The notes under the pieces: generated by a model
The model's database searches: none
What the model was told of the DNA's origin: nothing
Seen by the model: the letters and a program-made list of their open reading frames with translations, nothing else
Assembly: GCF_001704415.2 (NCBI RefSeq)
Contig: NC_030826.1
Location: 58,919,362-58,983,361 of the forward strand
DNA: 64,000 nt
Direction: 5' to 3'
Source of the DNA: Capra hircus
Lineage: Eukaryota; Chordata; Mammalia; Artiodactyla; Bovidae
Program-made: the position numbers and the translations under genes
In this document: piece after piece, positions 22,216 to 34,884 of the stretch
How positions within the stretch are numbered: position 1 is the first letter of the stretch
Layout of the letters: each line of letters begins with the position of its first letter

Positions 22216-24493
22216 CTGGCATTTGTTACAGATTGTGCTCCCTGGGAAGGAAATGCCCTCACGGGTGGACCTCAGTGTCCAGCGTGTGTTTTACAATGCA
22301 CCCTTGAGGTCAGCACCTGTGGAGGGAGGAATGGGCCGAGGGGAAGTCCAGTTATAACTGAGTCCCCAAATCAACTCTGGCCGGAGTTCTGCAGCAAGAA
22401 TGACCATTTAGCATTGGCCCAGATAAGCCTGGATGGCCAGGCTCCTTCCACACCAATCAGTTATTAGAAATGACTTTGGTGGGGCAGGCCTTCACAATTG
22501 AGGCCATCTCTAAAGGGCCAGAGTGTTAGAGCCAGGACTAGATTCAGGGGGTAAAACAAAGATTAAAACATCAGTGCAAAAATTAAAGCAGTATCGAAAA
22601 CTGAGCGGTCGAAACAACTAATATTGTAGTACAATGAAAGAATCGGAATTCATACAAGAGTCCACAAAAGACGAAATATCAAAGGTTAAATAACTGCAGG
22701 CTGTTTTTCTGATTGCCCTGTGATGGAAACTGTCCTTTCCAATCAGATGAAGGTTCTGAGGTCCTCAAAGCTATTAGATCTTCACCAGGCAGGCTTATGA
22801 CAGTTGACAATGGCATGCAAATAGAGTGGGCAGAGCAGGGCGCTATTTATAGTCATGGGTTTTCTCTGATGTGTGCACACAGTGGTACCTGAAGCCCTGT
22901 TTAATAAGACGTCAGAGGCTGAAGGGGAGGTTTACATGAATTCTGAAACATCTACTTGTGCTCTCAAAATTTCAGAGTGGGGCAAGGGATGTAAAGTGGG
23001 AAGAGAAATGAGGAGGCAAACAAAGCTGTTCCAATTGTGTTCCATGTTTCCCGTTGTGTGCGTATTTTTCCCGAAAGGATTCTTTGTCAAGGAACATCTG
23101 TTAACATACACTTGGAGATAAACCGGCGTCATGGGTAAATAAATAGCATTGGAAGGAAGGACTTGCTGGCTCCATGTTGAGTAATGTGCATGAAATTCAT
23201 TGTGCAGAGTCATTTTTGATCCCCATTTCTTGGATTTACTTAGGGTCATTGAGATGGCCCAATGGGATTAGCCTCAGGTTTTGTGATCCATATAGTATTT
23301 AGCTGTCAATTTTATTATACAAGCTAGAAAGTGAAAACCAAGTAAGCACCAGTGGGTGAATAATGGCTCTTGTATTACTTGTGTTATCTGCGCTTGGCAG
23401 AACGGAATACCTATCAGCAGGAATTGCTGCCTTTAATTTCACTTGTCTCAAAGTGTTGATCTATAACCACGAGTGTGTTGATTCCTCCCATTCCAATTCC
23501 CTCATCTGAAGAAGAGGAAAAATAGTTCATTTCACCAGTGGTTTTCAGGAGGAAGTCAATTCTTGAAGTGCAAAGAGTGATTGATGAACAGTGTGGAGTT
23601 TGTTTGTGGGAGAACTTGTCTGACCTGTTACCCTGGCTGTCTGAGTAGAAGACTTTGCAGAAAAAGAGACAAGAAACACACACACACACACACACACAAG
23701 TGTCAACCAATCAAATCCCATTTGGGAGTCACTGTTGAGACTTTGTAGCCACATCAGGTTCTATCACGTGACTATTCAGAGCTCGAAATTACAGTGTACA
23801 TCTTAATTGTTGGCGATTTCATTTTTCTTTAAACACTCATCTCACATTTTTGCTGTTGCCAGTGATTCTAGACCCTCTGGAAGAGGTGAAAATAATTCTA
23901 ACAGATGAAAATCTTTCTGTTTTATAAAATTCATTTGTTGTGGGGAATCTTAGCAAAATTAATTATATATCAATCCTTATATCAGTTGACTACTCATCTC
24001 ATAGGCTAAAGGACTTGGATAGACATATATACAGATAGGGTTATGCTTGAATATAGCATTTTTTTTTCCTGTAAGGGGTAACTTTAAGCAGTGTGGTTTA
24101 AAAAAGTGAAAGCCTAAGCTAAAAATACCATACCATATTAATAGGAACCTACTGAGTATACTTAGGAATGTCCTAATGCCAAAATAGTTCACCAAAATGC
24201 CACAGCATGTTGCAAGAGAAAATAATAATTAGTACTTAGTGAGCCACATAAGTCCTACATTTAACTGGAAATATATATATTATTTAAGATCACATATAAA
24301 TATATATTTTTAGCATCTGAACAGCTTTCAAAAACCTGTTTATTAATTTATTGGTTTGCTTATTAGCAGCATAAAATCGGAGTTTGAATGATACGTAGTA
24401 TTTGTGTTTGTAAGTTGTAGAGTGCAAACTATTAGGTAAGCGAACAGTGAAACGCCCATATACGTCATATATATGCATGCGTGTGTGTGTATA
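22216..24493. other. Unique non-coding sequence with a CA tract
   Basis: (AC)n at 23676-23698, T-run at 24059-24068 and an AT-rich stretch at 24270-24312. Open frames at 22873-23249 and 23414-23754 lack recognisable domains. The latter reads through the CA tract. No gene supported. Confidence 0.5.
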
Positions 24494-24702
24494 GGGAGCT
24501 TCCCAGGTGGCTCAGTGGTAAAGCATCTCACTGCCAGTGCAGGAGAGGCAAGTTCAATCCCTGCATGGAAAAGATCCCCTCTGGAGGAAATGGCAACCTG
24601 CTCCAGCCTTCTTGCCTGGAAAAGCCCATGGACAGAGGAGCCTGGTGGGCTACAGGCCTCAAGGTTGCAAAGAGTCAGATGTGACTGAGTGACTGAATGC
24701 GC
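24494..24702 (+). mobile_element. Bov-tA SINE inside a CA/TG tract
   Basis: Complete plus-strand copy (gggagcttcccaggtggctc), B box agttcaatccc. Flanked on the left by (GT)n at 24479-24490 and on the right by (AC)-rich sequence up to 24755. Confidence 0.93.
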
Positions 24703-25104
24703 GTGCCTGTGTATACACACAAACACACAAATACACACACACACAAATACACATCTGATCATGCAACTTAATTTACCCAATATGGACTTTCAATAAAAAT
24801 TAATGCAAGATCATATAACTTAAGTTATGCCATGATATTTAGTTCAAGGTAATTTTGCACTAGGTAAAAATAGATAGATTTACACAATTAATAAAGGCCC
24901 ACCACTAACCCTCCTAGTATCTCCTTATTGTTCTTTTATTATATACTCAATGGATTGAAATAAAGCTTGCTAACTTGAAAACATCATTCAAACCTTGTTC
25001 ATGCACATTTCATTCATCTCTCATTTTGAATCCTTCCTCTTCAGAAAAAGAAAAAAAAAAAAAACCCTCTACTGAACAGGATCACTTTGCTAGCCTGTTC
25101 TTTA
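24703..25104. other. Non-coding interval
   Basis: (AC)-rich tract to 24755 and A-run at 25051-25064. Otherwise nothing recognised. Confidence 0.5.
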
Positions 25105-25660
25105 TCATTTTGGAAGTCCGTCTCTGTAGAGTGATCCTGTCAGCATCTTAGACACGTGTAGAGTCCCGGACTCATAGTTGCGAGAGCCATTAGCAAGCCA
25201 GAACCCCAGCCTGAATGTCCAGCCCTCTCCCGAATGCCCCAGGGCCCTCTCCAAATCCAGTCTAGGGCATCTGAGAAAAGTCTCCCAGCACCCGGCTCTG
25301 CTGACGGGGGCAGTTAGAGAAACTGTCGGGGAAGCGCAGTTCCATTGGGCGGGACTGACTGAGGAAAGGAGTGCTTCCTGGAGACGAGAGAGAGCGGTTC
25401 TCTGGAGAGACCCCTCACATGAGCCTAAGGACCAGCTGAGCATCGTCAGCAAGGGGGCAACTCCGTGCACAAGTAGCTCAGCCTTCCTTCCTTCTCTCTC
25501 TCCAGTCTCTTGCCAGGGCCTCCCATTGGTTGACCCCAAATGGAAGCAAAAAGGCAAAAGTGTCCCTCTTGAGACACTCATGGGTCAGCCTCTCAGGGCG
25601 CTAAGCAGAGTGGACCCAATGGAGCTTGTTTCAGGAGGGACGAGCCCTTCTCTGGAGTAA
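25105..25660. other. GC-rich block with long open frames on both strands
   Basis: The plus strand is open for 160 codons (25178-25660) and the minus strand for 158 (25105-25581). Neither translation shows a known domain, signal peptide or transmembrane segment. The block is GC-rich and stop-poor, which alone can produce such frames. The part near 25520-25620 (cctcccattggttgacccca) resembles text of a dispersed mammalian repeat whose family I cannot name. Not called as a gene. Confidence 0.4.
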
Positions 25661-25919
25661 CCTATTAACTGAAGTACATTTTACTAATCTGGGACTATCA
25701 TTCAAATCTTATTCATATATACTTCATTTATACCTAATTCTGAGTTGTTCCATGGCCTCTCTCTAAAAAAGCACTTAAAATGTGCTAGCTTCATCCAGAC
25801 ACGTGCTAAAACTCTTTGGGGTATAGAGAGATTAATCCTCATGAATCCAGCTTCCACTGAATCCCTTTGTATAGTTATGCAAAGACTGTGTAACAGACAT
25901 GGCAGAGAAAATACTGTGA
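25661..25919. other. Non-coding interval
   Basis: Nothing recognised. Confidence 0.5.
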
Positions 25920-26119
25920 AAGTCAAAGTGTTAGTCACTCAGTCGTGTCCGACTCTCTGAGAGCGTACGGACTGTAGCCTGACAGGCTCTTCTGAGCGTT
26001 CTTAATTCTCCAGGCAAGAAGACTGGAGTGAGTAACCATTCCCTTCCACAAGAGATCTTCCTGACATGTCTGTTGCATTGCAGGCAGATTCCTTACCGTC
26101 TGAGCCACCAGGGAAGCCC
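25920..26119 (-). mobile_element. Bov-tA SINE, B box lost
   Basis: Minus-strand copy with a good body and head end (ttaccgtctgagccaccagg). The region that should hold the B box is deleted, so this copy could not be transcribed from the internal Pol III promoter. Confidence 0.9.
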
Positions 26120-27356
26120 TTTGAGACTTTTCTATGTTTCCAGTAAATATCATTACTATAAAATTTGGTTCTATCAGCTAAGAAACACAACCTGTTTATG
26201 AAGTGTTCCTGTGTGGGAGAGAATGGGGTCTGTGGTCTGCAGTCCAGACAAAGGTCTTCCCCACACGTCCCTTCACCTCTCAGACTAAAACGTTCCTTTA
26301 CCCAAAAGAAAGAATTCCCACAGAAAGCGCTTTCATTTCTCCAGGGGCTTTGCAGAGAACCAAAGACACCATACATGAAACAGTAAGTCATATGCGATGA
26401 AGTCCATTCAACTTCATAAAAGTTGGTTGACAGGTAATTGTTACTTGCAGAGTATGAAGAAAAAGAAATATCTCTCTTCTTCAGACCATGGAAGGAGGAT
26501 TGCTCTCCTCCATTTTTTTCACTTTGATTTTTTTTTCCCCCTTTGGTGAAAGACCAATACATAAGTTAAAAACAAGTGAGGTGAAGACAGGGCCTCCTGC
26601 TGCTACACATTTTCCAAAGTCTCAATTGTAAAATATGATAATAAGTTATTAATCAATCTCTGTTTGTTTTAGTAGGGTAGCTATTCTCCATGGAGTTTGC
26701 TCAGACCGTGTAGGGAAAACCCGTCAGAGTCTCCCCTATGAAGGCTGCACATACGAATAATAGCCAGCATTTGTGGACTTTCCCTCCTGGCCTGCTAAAA
26801 ATTCCCCCTGGCTTGGGAGCACATGAAGTCTTTAGTGAGGATGTCAACAGTGATTTATTATAAGCTGAGTTAATTCTCTTCTCAATGTAAAGGCCTTGCA
26901 TACGACATAATCATTTTCTCCCCCTGACCCCCAACAGAGCGAGCTGCTTATTCTTTGAGTCTCAAGACAGCTTCATCCAGACACCAGCCATGGTTAAGAT
27001 TTCAACTGTTTTTCTTTGGAAATTTTCTGCTGCGGCGAACGGGGCACGGAGTATAGTTAGTCAAGTATGGTTCTTACCCAAGAAAGCTTCAATGTGAAAA
27101 AACCAAGATAGTGTGCGTGTGGGTGCCATGTGAGTATGTTAATGTAACTGTGCACGTTTTAATGAAGCTTCGGAGAGTTTTCTGGCAACAGAGCGTGGAG
27201 AAGACTTTTGCTGTGTTGAGTTTATTGAGCTTTTCTTCCTTTCGGTCTTGAACTGAACAGAGGTGGTGAAGTCTGGAGAAGGCTCTGAGACAAGCCGAGG
27301 TAACTTCAGATTTGGAAAGTAAAGTCTAAAAGCCGTATTTAGGTAGTAGTGAACCT
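26120..27356. other. Unique non-coding sequence
   Basis: No gene or repeat recognised. A T-run lies at 26528-26536. Confidence 0.5.
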
Positions 27357-27541
27357 GGAGAGATGTCAGTTAACTGGAGATGGTGATAGCGTCCTTTTGG
27401 TGTGTGTGTGACGGCGTTTTTAATCACGTGAACTTCTCAGATGTGGATAATCGGGCCATTTCCAGTTTTTCCAGAGGCACAGAATAAAAGTGGAGTCTTT
27501 AAGCCATCGTGATCATGGCTTGGTTGTTGCTATTGGTTAAT
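27357..27541. repeat. Local duplication, copy A
   Basis: A 184-bp unit that recurs at 27850-28033 in the same orientation. Shared landmarks in order are ggagaga-gtcag, gtgatagc, tgtgtgtgtg, cgtgaacttctcag, aatcgggyc, gaataaaa-tggag and cttg-ttgctg. Divergence is well above that of recent duplications. Confidence 0.85.
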
Positions 27542-27815
27542 GCTGCTGCTGCTAAGTCGCTTCAGTCATGTCCGACTCTGTGTGACCCCATAGACGGCAG
27601 CCCACCAGGCTCCACCATCCCTGGGATTCTCCAGGCAAGAACACTGGAGTGAGTTGCCATTTCCTTCTCCAATGCATGAAAGTGAAAAGTGAAAGTGAAG
27701 TCGCTCAGTCGTGTCTGACTCCTAGCGACCCCATGGACTGCAGCCCACCAGGCTCCTCCTTCCATGGGATTTTCCAGGCAAGAGTACTGGAGTGGGGTGC
27801 CATTGCCTTCTCTGA
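27542..27815 (-). mobile_element. Bov-A2 SINE with target-site duplication
   Basis: Minus-strand dimer with (GCT)n tail at its left end and the gaaagtgaaaagtgaaagtg linker. A perfect direct repeat, tattggttaatg, occurs at 27531-27542 and 27816-27827. It inserted at the end of duplication copy A. Confidence 0.96.
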
Positions 27816-27849
27816 TATTGGTTAATGAGTATCCCTATAACTTTAACAC

Positions 27850-28033
27850 GGAGAGAAGTCAGCTAACTGCAGATTGTGATAGCATTGTTTTTGTGTGTGT
27901 ATGTGTGACAGTATTTTAATCGCGTGAACTTCTCAGTCGCCAGTAATCGGGTCGTCTCCAGTCTTTCTAGAGACACGGAATAAAAATGGAGCGTTAAAGT
28001 CATAGTGGTCACGGCTTGATTGCTGATACTGGG
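27850..28033. repeat. Local duplication, copy B
   Basis: Second copy of the 184-bp unit. Without the Bov-A2 and its target duplication the two copies would be about 20 bp apart, so the original event was a near-tandem duplication. Confidence 0.85.
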
Positions 28034-29709
28034 AAATGGATGTCGATCTAAGTGCTGTTTTGGATTGTGATCCTCGTACTGTGAAACCTCTGCGTGACTT
28101 GACTCTGTCAGAAGGCAAAAATAATGACGTCTCCCAATTCCCATTCTACACCCCTGGGAACGCTGTCTAATACACCTGCTTTCACCCAGGTCTTCAGAGG
28201 GAGGGGGACTTATCAGAGACTCTTTATTTAAATATATTGATGAAAAAAAGCATAAAGATAGTGATGCTTAGAAATAAAAGACATATTCTCTTCCATATGT
28301 TTTAGTAGCATCAGTTACAGGGGATATTTCTTTTTTCTTTCTGAAAACATTTTGATTTATATGGACACTGGTTTTTCAGCATCCTCTGACCATTTTATCT
28401 TAGAAGGAAAAAAAAAAACCAACCTAACATCCCTGATATTGGTTAAAAAAAAAAAAAGAAAAAACCTTTATAACCATTTAAGGCACATTCAACAAACAAA
28501 GAAAAAAGCATGTTAAGAAGCATATAGAAAGTTGAAGAAAAACTTATGGTCCTCAAGACCATAGTGTGACCATTGATACTGGGATATGCAAACAGGGACA
28601 TCATGAGTGTCATTTTCAAACTGAGAGAGCAACTGAGGCCGGATTTCACAGCCTCAGCATCTTTGGACTTGGGGTCCGGATCACTCTGTGTCGTCGGGGG
28701 ATAGTTATATGATACGTAGCAGCAACTGCAGGCTCTCAGCATTTGGCGGCAATAGCCCACCCCACGGCACTCCCCTCCCACTCTGTCCGCTCTCCCCTGC
28801 CTCCAGACTGGAGCAGCGGCAACTCTTCCTGGACGTGGCTGGACGGCCCTCTCGGGGAGGTGCCGCTCTCGGCCGCTCCCAGGAGAGCCCTGAGCGCTCT
28901 GAGTCTGTGACTGTGATAACAGGGGACCCTGGGGCTCAAGGTCATGACCGGAGCTTTGCCCTGAAACCCTTGCATCAGCAGTGGTGTTTGGTCGGCACTG
29001 TGAGGAACCCCAGATAATTTGGATTTGGGGGAAGTGGGATTTTCCTCGGAGAATTAAACGCTAATATGAGTGCGCGGTCATCCAGTTGTTGAACTTCCAT
29101 CTTTCCAAGCAGTTCTCTGTCCCTGGAGAATGATCTGTGTGATGTTATCACATGATTTTTTGCCCTCTGGGTTCCGGTTGGATTCAGCCAATGGATGGTG
29201 TTGGTAGGAGACCGGATGTGAGGAGGGTGAGCCTGGGGTGTTTGGCACTCTTTGTACATACAACTCACCTGACTACATCTCTCAACCAAAGGCCATGTCT
29301 TCCTGCAACGGGCAGACCTATGTGACAAGTTACTGGAATCTCTCATTTCCAGTTCAAGTGATGACTCTCTCTCCCTCCCTTCACTAAGCCTAGGAGAGTT
29401 ATCAAGTCCTGTTAATTAAATCCTCCTCAGATTACCTGCATTTGAATGCGGTGTCTGTTTCCTTCTTAATGGATGTGACCTCTGCATCTCTCTGATGGGT
29501 CTACTGCCTATCTCTGTGGTCACCTCTCTGTGTCTCCCTTTCTCTCCCCTCCGCCTCACACGGGAGAGAGTATCCCTCACTCCTCTGTATCTTCGCAGTT
29601 CAGGCGCCAACAGAACTCAGCTCCGAGAGCAGTAATTAGTGTTGCGTAGCATAGTTCACGCTCTTTCTAAACTTAAAATATGTTCTCTCACCTAAGCGCA
29701 ACAACAACC
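28034..29709. other. Non-coding interval with a moderately CpG-rich block
   Basis: A-runs lie at about 28408-28417 and 28446-28458. About 20 CpG lie in 28670-29080 (for example gccgctctcggccgctccc near 28862). Frames on both strands there lack known domains. No gene recognised. Confidence 0.45.
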
Positions 29710-29815
29710 CATCGCTTCTATTATCATGAAATTTTAAGATTAGGACATGCAGACATGGAAATTGAATAACTTGTCCTCTTAAACAGAGCAAGAACTGGAT
29801 ATCTACCCGAAGCAG
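29710..29815 (-). repeat. Possible MIR remnant
   Basis: tggaaattgaataacttgtc, then cagagcaagaactgg, resembles the antisense MIR core. Weak. Confidence 0.35.
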
Positions 29816-32419
29816 ACACATTTCAGAAAATCCATCCTTAAATACCACTTTTGATAGCTTGGTTGTTGGTCTGGACCATTTAAGGTTGAAAGTTCAGAGA
29901 TTCACTCACAGATGCAGTGGTGGTGAGGGGATGGGATGCCATGCTTTGCTCTCCAGGGAATCCGACCTCGGGGAGAGAAATCTCTGCATCTGGTACTAGC
30001 GAGCTTGGTGGCATCCGCCTAATCATGTTAACCACGTGTTTTGTAATCTCTCGAAAAAATTCCCAAAGATGCTTACAAAATACTGAAGCTATTTAAATTT
30101 TCTTGCTAGTGGTAGGCTACTTTCCTTGCACGCTCTAACTCCTCTAGACTTCATTTAATGCAGGCTCTGAGGAGAATCTACCTTCTTAGAATAAAAGCAA
30201 AAGAGTAAACCTTCATCTGCCTTCCCCTTAGATTGGAGATTTGAATGATGTCTTGAAACTACATAGTATATTTTCTCCAGTGATTCAGGTCTGAGCTTCT
30301 TTATCAAATTCTACAATAAAAGCACCTAAGCTGGTGGGACAGCTGCCCTATCATGACCGGTGAGTGATACTCTCTGCTACACGTGACTGAGAAATGAGGC
30401 TGATATTAAAATTACAGTGTTTCTTCATCCAGTGTTACCAATGTATACTTTTATACTCAGATACTCTATAAGTCATGCTATCAGATGTTATTTTTGGTCC
30501 AAGTTGTTTAAATCTCATTCAGATTATTTATTATAATACCATCATGAGGAGCAGAATGTGATAAATGGATTCTGGCTCCTCAAAGAGTATAATCTTAAAT
30601 GATATACAGAGAGTATGTCCTAAGACTTTCTTTAATGTCCCAAGATTATCTTTGTAGCTTTATATAGCTTTAATTGAGTATTTCGTTTTACTGCTATAGA
30701 AGAGAAACAGAAACTATATTCTGTAAGGGTGGCATAACCTTACAGCTGTACTTCAGAGTGGCTTTTGGAAGCAATGGGAACTAAACATCACCATGAGAAA
30801 GAAAAACTCAAAACCATGTCTTTCTTTAACAAAATACACACACATCAAAAAATTACCCAATTTTTTTTTCCTAATTGCTATTTTCGTATGTAAGCATGAT
30901 ACCATCTTTACTGTTCTCTCCTGGGGAGCTTGCCCATGAGTTTTTGAGAATATGTTTATTTATCATGGTATTTTTTTTGTACCTGGTATGGTACTTCACA
31001 CAGAGAAGATGAACAGTAATGTTTGTTGTACGAGTAAATGAAATATAAATGCAAATATAATATTTATCAAATGTACATATCTTTCATTGCTTTTGCCTTA
31101 GTGATGCTTGTACTATGAAAGTTATATCACAGAACATCAAGATATTTCGCTCATTTATGCACATCGAGTAAAATCTGAAGCTCAGTAAAGATTGAGATGA
31201 TGTTCAGTTGGGGGTTTGGGACGCTGAAAATACAAAACTCTTGTTCGAATGAGACCTGAAATTCATGAATGGTGCATGATTACTCCATTGTAAACAAGGC
31301 GGAGTTTCCCGAAGTGGACTAAAGTGTGCAGACTTGCTCCCCCAGCTCCTCAGACGCTGCTTGTATCAGTTTATAATAAGATGAATATTATACTCCCTGC
31401 AACAATGTTTATGATAGTAAGGATGCTACTAAACTTGTAGCCACCAGCAGTTACCTGAAGAGAGCCAGGACCCGGGGAGTATCCTAGAAAAGGTGCCCAC
31501 GGTGATGGGTGAAACAGCTGAAGGTAGGGAGGATTAACTACCGCACAGAATGTAGCTCACTGGGGCTGCTGGGACCTTGGCGAGACCAGTGGCCCACGCC
31601 AAGTTCTTTAAGCAAAGAGGGCCACATGGCAGTTGAGTGAACTCTGATGTTTTGCTTAGTTGTCTCAGACATGTTTACTTTAGTAGAGGGTTATGGAAAG
31701 GTTGAATCAATAAACACTTTCTTTTCAGTCAGCAGACTTGCCATGGACATCAATAGTCATGCTTAAAGTGAAACTGGTCTTTCTCTATGAATGGAAGCAT
31801 TTCTTGTTTCCTTAGAGAAAATGAGATCCCATAGATGCTGAGTGCTAATAATCGGGGACCTGACCAGACACTCTGATACTTTTCATTTTATTCTGGACAA
31901 GATTTTGAGTAACTGGTAAACAAAAATTCAAAGAGTACACTTGCGTTTTAAATCTTTATTATCAATTTGAATAAGAAATGATAAGTAAACTGTGTCACGA
32001 TTTTATGATTTCCATCCTATAATCTGCTTGGAGTAAAATAAATTATGACGGTCATGGTAATCTCATGACCCTGGGTCACATACAGATTTTAGGTCTTCCA
32101 TCCTGGTTATGCTTTAGCATTTCCATACATGAACCCTTTATCTAAAAGAAAACAAATTGAATTCTCTGATATCGCACTGTCTTGCCATGTGTCTCTAGTG
32201 AAAAATAATAACACAAAGAAAGCAAAGTAATGAGTTAAGAGCTTGAAAAATAGCCATAGGAAAATTCTACACACAAGGTGAAAAGCGTAGACTTGTTTTT
32301 CTGAAAATGCAGCTATCTTAAGATGAAGAAAAACAACCAAAATGAAGCATGCTTTCGAACCTTCCACTTTGTCGTCTCCCAGAGTTACCTGTTCTGTTTT
32401 GCTGGGTGAATAAAAAAGT
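29816..32419. other. Long unique non-coding sequence
   Basis: About 2.6 kb without a recognised repeat, unusual for this window, and without coding signal. Only short T-runs (30859-30867, 30972-30979) are seen. Confidence 0.5.
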
Positions 32420-33120
32420 CACGTGTGCAACCTTCACTCCGGAAGTCATGTATAAACACGAGAGGAGCTTAGCAGATTCCTGTCTTCCGTTGGACGTCCG
32501 CTGTCATGGACACGCCTAACAAAGCCGCCGCACAGGGAAGTTGAAAACAATACGATTTTATGGGGTTTGCAGTTTGTTTTTAAAGGGCTTCATTTCTTAT
32601 TATGCCTTTGACATCCAGTCACTGTTATCAGCCCCGAGAGTTCAGTTTTCTGCAGACAAAAGCTTTTAGACATCTTCTGGGACCGCGTCCAGTTTGACTA
32701 CAATAAGGTGTTTATTTCTTCCTCGGTTTGGCCTGTTGGGCGCCCACAACACGGAGGTGCGCTTCAAGCGCTATAGTTTTCCCTTGTTCTTGAAACGGAA
32801 GAAAGCGATGAGGAGGTGCTTAGTGGATTGGGGAAGGACCGGAAGCCGGTGGGGAAACTGAGCCACAGCGCCAGGATTATCCCCTCGGTGAGACCACGCG
32901 GAGGGAACCGCGCTCTCCGTGCCCTGAGTCTATGGGGAGGGCGTGCAGGTGGGAGAGTCCTCTGCAGACCGAGCGAGACCTGGAGGCCGCTGGTTCAGAC
33001 TGCAGACCAGGGCGCGCCTCTGTTCCAACAATGCGACGGAGAGGCCCACGTGATGGAGAGGCCCAGCCACCCAGGCTGAGGCCGTCCGCCGTAAGAAGAG
33101 TCCCGCAGGCACTGTTAGGA
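32420..33120 (+). promoter_or_regulatory. CpG-dense block with promoter-like motifs
   Basis: A hand count gives about 31 CpG in 32690-33120 (about 430 bp, GC well above 50%), with another CpG-rich patch at 32430-32530. Motifs seen are CCGGAAGT (32439-32446), TATAAA (32451-32456), ACCGGAAG (32838-32845), and CACGTG at about 32420 and 33048. A splice-donor-like GTAAGA follows at 33091. ETS sites in CpG islands are typical of broad promoters. Frames inside the block have no known domains. It may start an untranslated or non-coding transcript, or be an unmethylated distal element. Confidence 0.45.
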
Positions 33121-33939
33121 AGCAGTGTGTTCGATGCCTGGAAACGGACACTGAGAACATACGTGCACATCATTCTTTGTTAACAAGTGGGGTTCTACGA
33201 TTGCTTTATAGTTATCCTTATTTTCATTTGTCTTTTTCATCTTCGTTTTCTTAGTTATCGGTAACAGGTAGTGATAAACAATCAAGGTTTTAGCCTGGTC
33301 TTCCGTCTTTTGCAATGTGTCCTTTTTCCATGTTTTCTAACGAACAAAGGCTGGATTTTTGAAAGCCTTGGAAAGGTTGAATATCAGAAGCTGGCTGAAG
33401 GGCAGTGTAAGAAAATAATGGTGGATAGGCGGGAAGGTGGATCGACAAAGATGGTTATGGCAGACACTGAGAAACTGGGAATACTCTGAAGTGGAACCGC
33501 AGGAGACAGGTCGGGTAAGTTATGATTCAGCTCAACAGGCTAACGCTGCCGCTTTTTAAAGCAATTAGAGAGAACGATACATATTGATATTGGGGATATG
33601 TTTTCAGCATTTTAATTTAGTGTGGTTTTGTGTGGCTTTGATAAAATTCAAACCAAAATGTCAGTAGCCTGCTACCCCTGGCTGGCAGGATGATGACTGA
33701 TTGCAGAAGTGGCCTTTAAGTTCCGACCCCTCCCCTCCGCCCCCGTGCTAACCCTCCCATCAGACAATGGAGTCCATGACCCCGCCTCTGGACTCCGGGG
33801 ATCGCACGTGTGAATTGCTTCCTCAATAGCAATTGGCATATATGATACAGTTAGAGACTCGGAAGCATCTTGTACCTTGGGACCTCCATGCTTGCTTCTC
33901 CAAGCTGCTGCCATTAGAACAAGGTTGAACAATGTGACC
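33121..33939. other. Unique non-coding sequence
   Basis: Nothing recognised. Confidence 0.5.
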
Positions 33940-34125
33940 GCTGATGCCACGGTCACCTCTGAACAATCCCCAGGAGTGGAGCCACCTAACCTACTAACTG
34001 CAGGAGGACCGTCCAGCTGAGCTCAGCCCAAATGGCTCACTCAGAGAAATGTAAACTAAATAGATGGCTGTTATATTAAGCCATGAATTTTGGGATAGTT
34101 TGTTAGGTAGCAAGAGCTGTGTGTG
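33940..34125 (+). mobile_element. Possible MaLR-type LTR fragment
   Basis: gctgttatattaagccatga, followed by ttttgggatagtttgttagg, matches the end of many MaLR/ERVL-type solo LTRs (taagccactaagtttt... and ttgtta). Diverged, with approximate ends. Confidence 0.4.
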
Positions 34126-34244
34126 CAAGCTTGTTTCAGATGAATATAAACCAAAATGTTAGGAGTGTTTTGTCCTACCTTGGGATGTGGGATTATGGGT
34201 GAACTGCTTGGGGGAGAGGAGTGGTAAATAGGCAGTTGTTCAGA

Positions 34245-34884
34245 GGATCTTTCGCTTCAGTCGTTCAGTCATTTCCGACTCTTTGTGACCCCATAGACAG
34301 CAGCACACCAGGCCTCCCTGTCCATCACCAACTCCCAGAGCTTGCTCAAACTCATGTCCATCAAGTCAGTGATGCCATCCAACCATCTCATCTTCTGTCA
34401 TCCCCTTCTCCTCCCACCTTCAATCTTTCCCAGCATCAGGGGCTTTTCAAATGAGTCAGTTCTTCACATCAGGTGGCCAGAGCATTGGAGCTTCAACTTC
34501 AGCATCAGTCCTCCCAATGAATATTCAGGACTGATTTCCTTTAGGATGGACTGGTTGGATCTCCTTGCAGGCCAAGGGACTCTCAAGAGTCTTCTCCAAC
34601 ACCACAGTTCAAAAGCATCAATTCGCTGGTGCTCAGCTTCTTTATAGTCCAACTCCCATGTCCATACGTGACTATAGGAAAAACCATAGCTTTGACTAGA
34701 CGGACCTTTGTTGGCAAAGTCATGTCTCTGCTTTTTCATATGCTGTCTAGGTTTGTCATAGCTTTTCTTCCAAGGAGCAAGTGTCTTTTAATTTCATGGC
34801 TGCAGTCACCATCTGCAATGATTTTGGAGGTCAAGAAAATAAAGCCTCTCATGGTTTCCATTGTTTCCCCACCTATAAAGAGGG
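34245..34884 (-). mobile_element. BovB LINE 3' fragment
   Basis: Minus-strand BovB terminus of about 640 bp. LLRVPWPARRSNQSILKEI and SHEIKRHLLLGRKAMTNL can be read in broken frames. 5' truncation falls just after the segment downstream of the RT active site. Confidence 0.92.
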
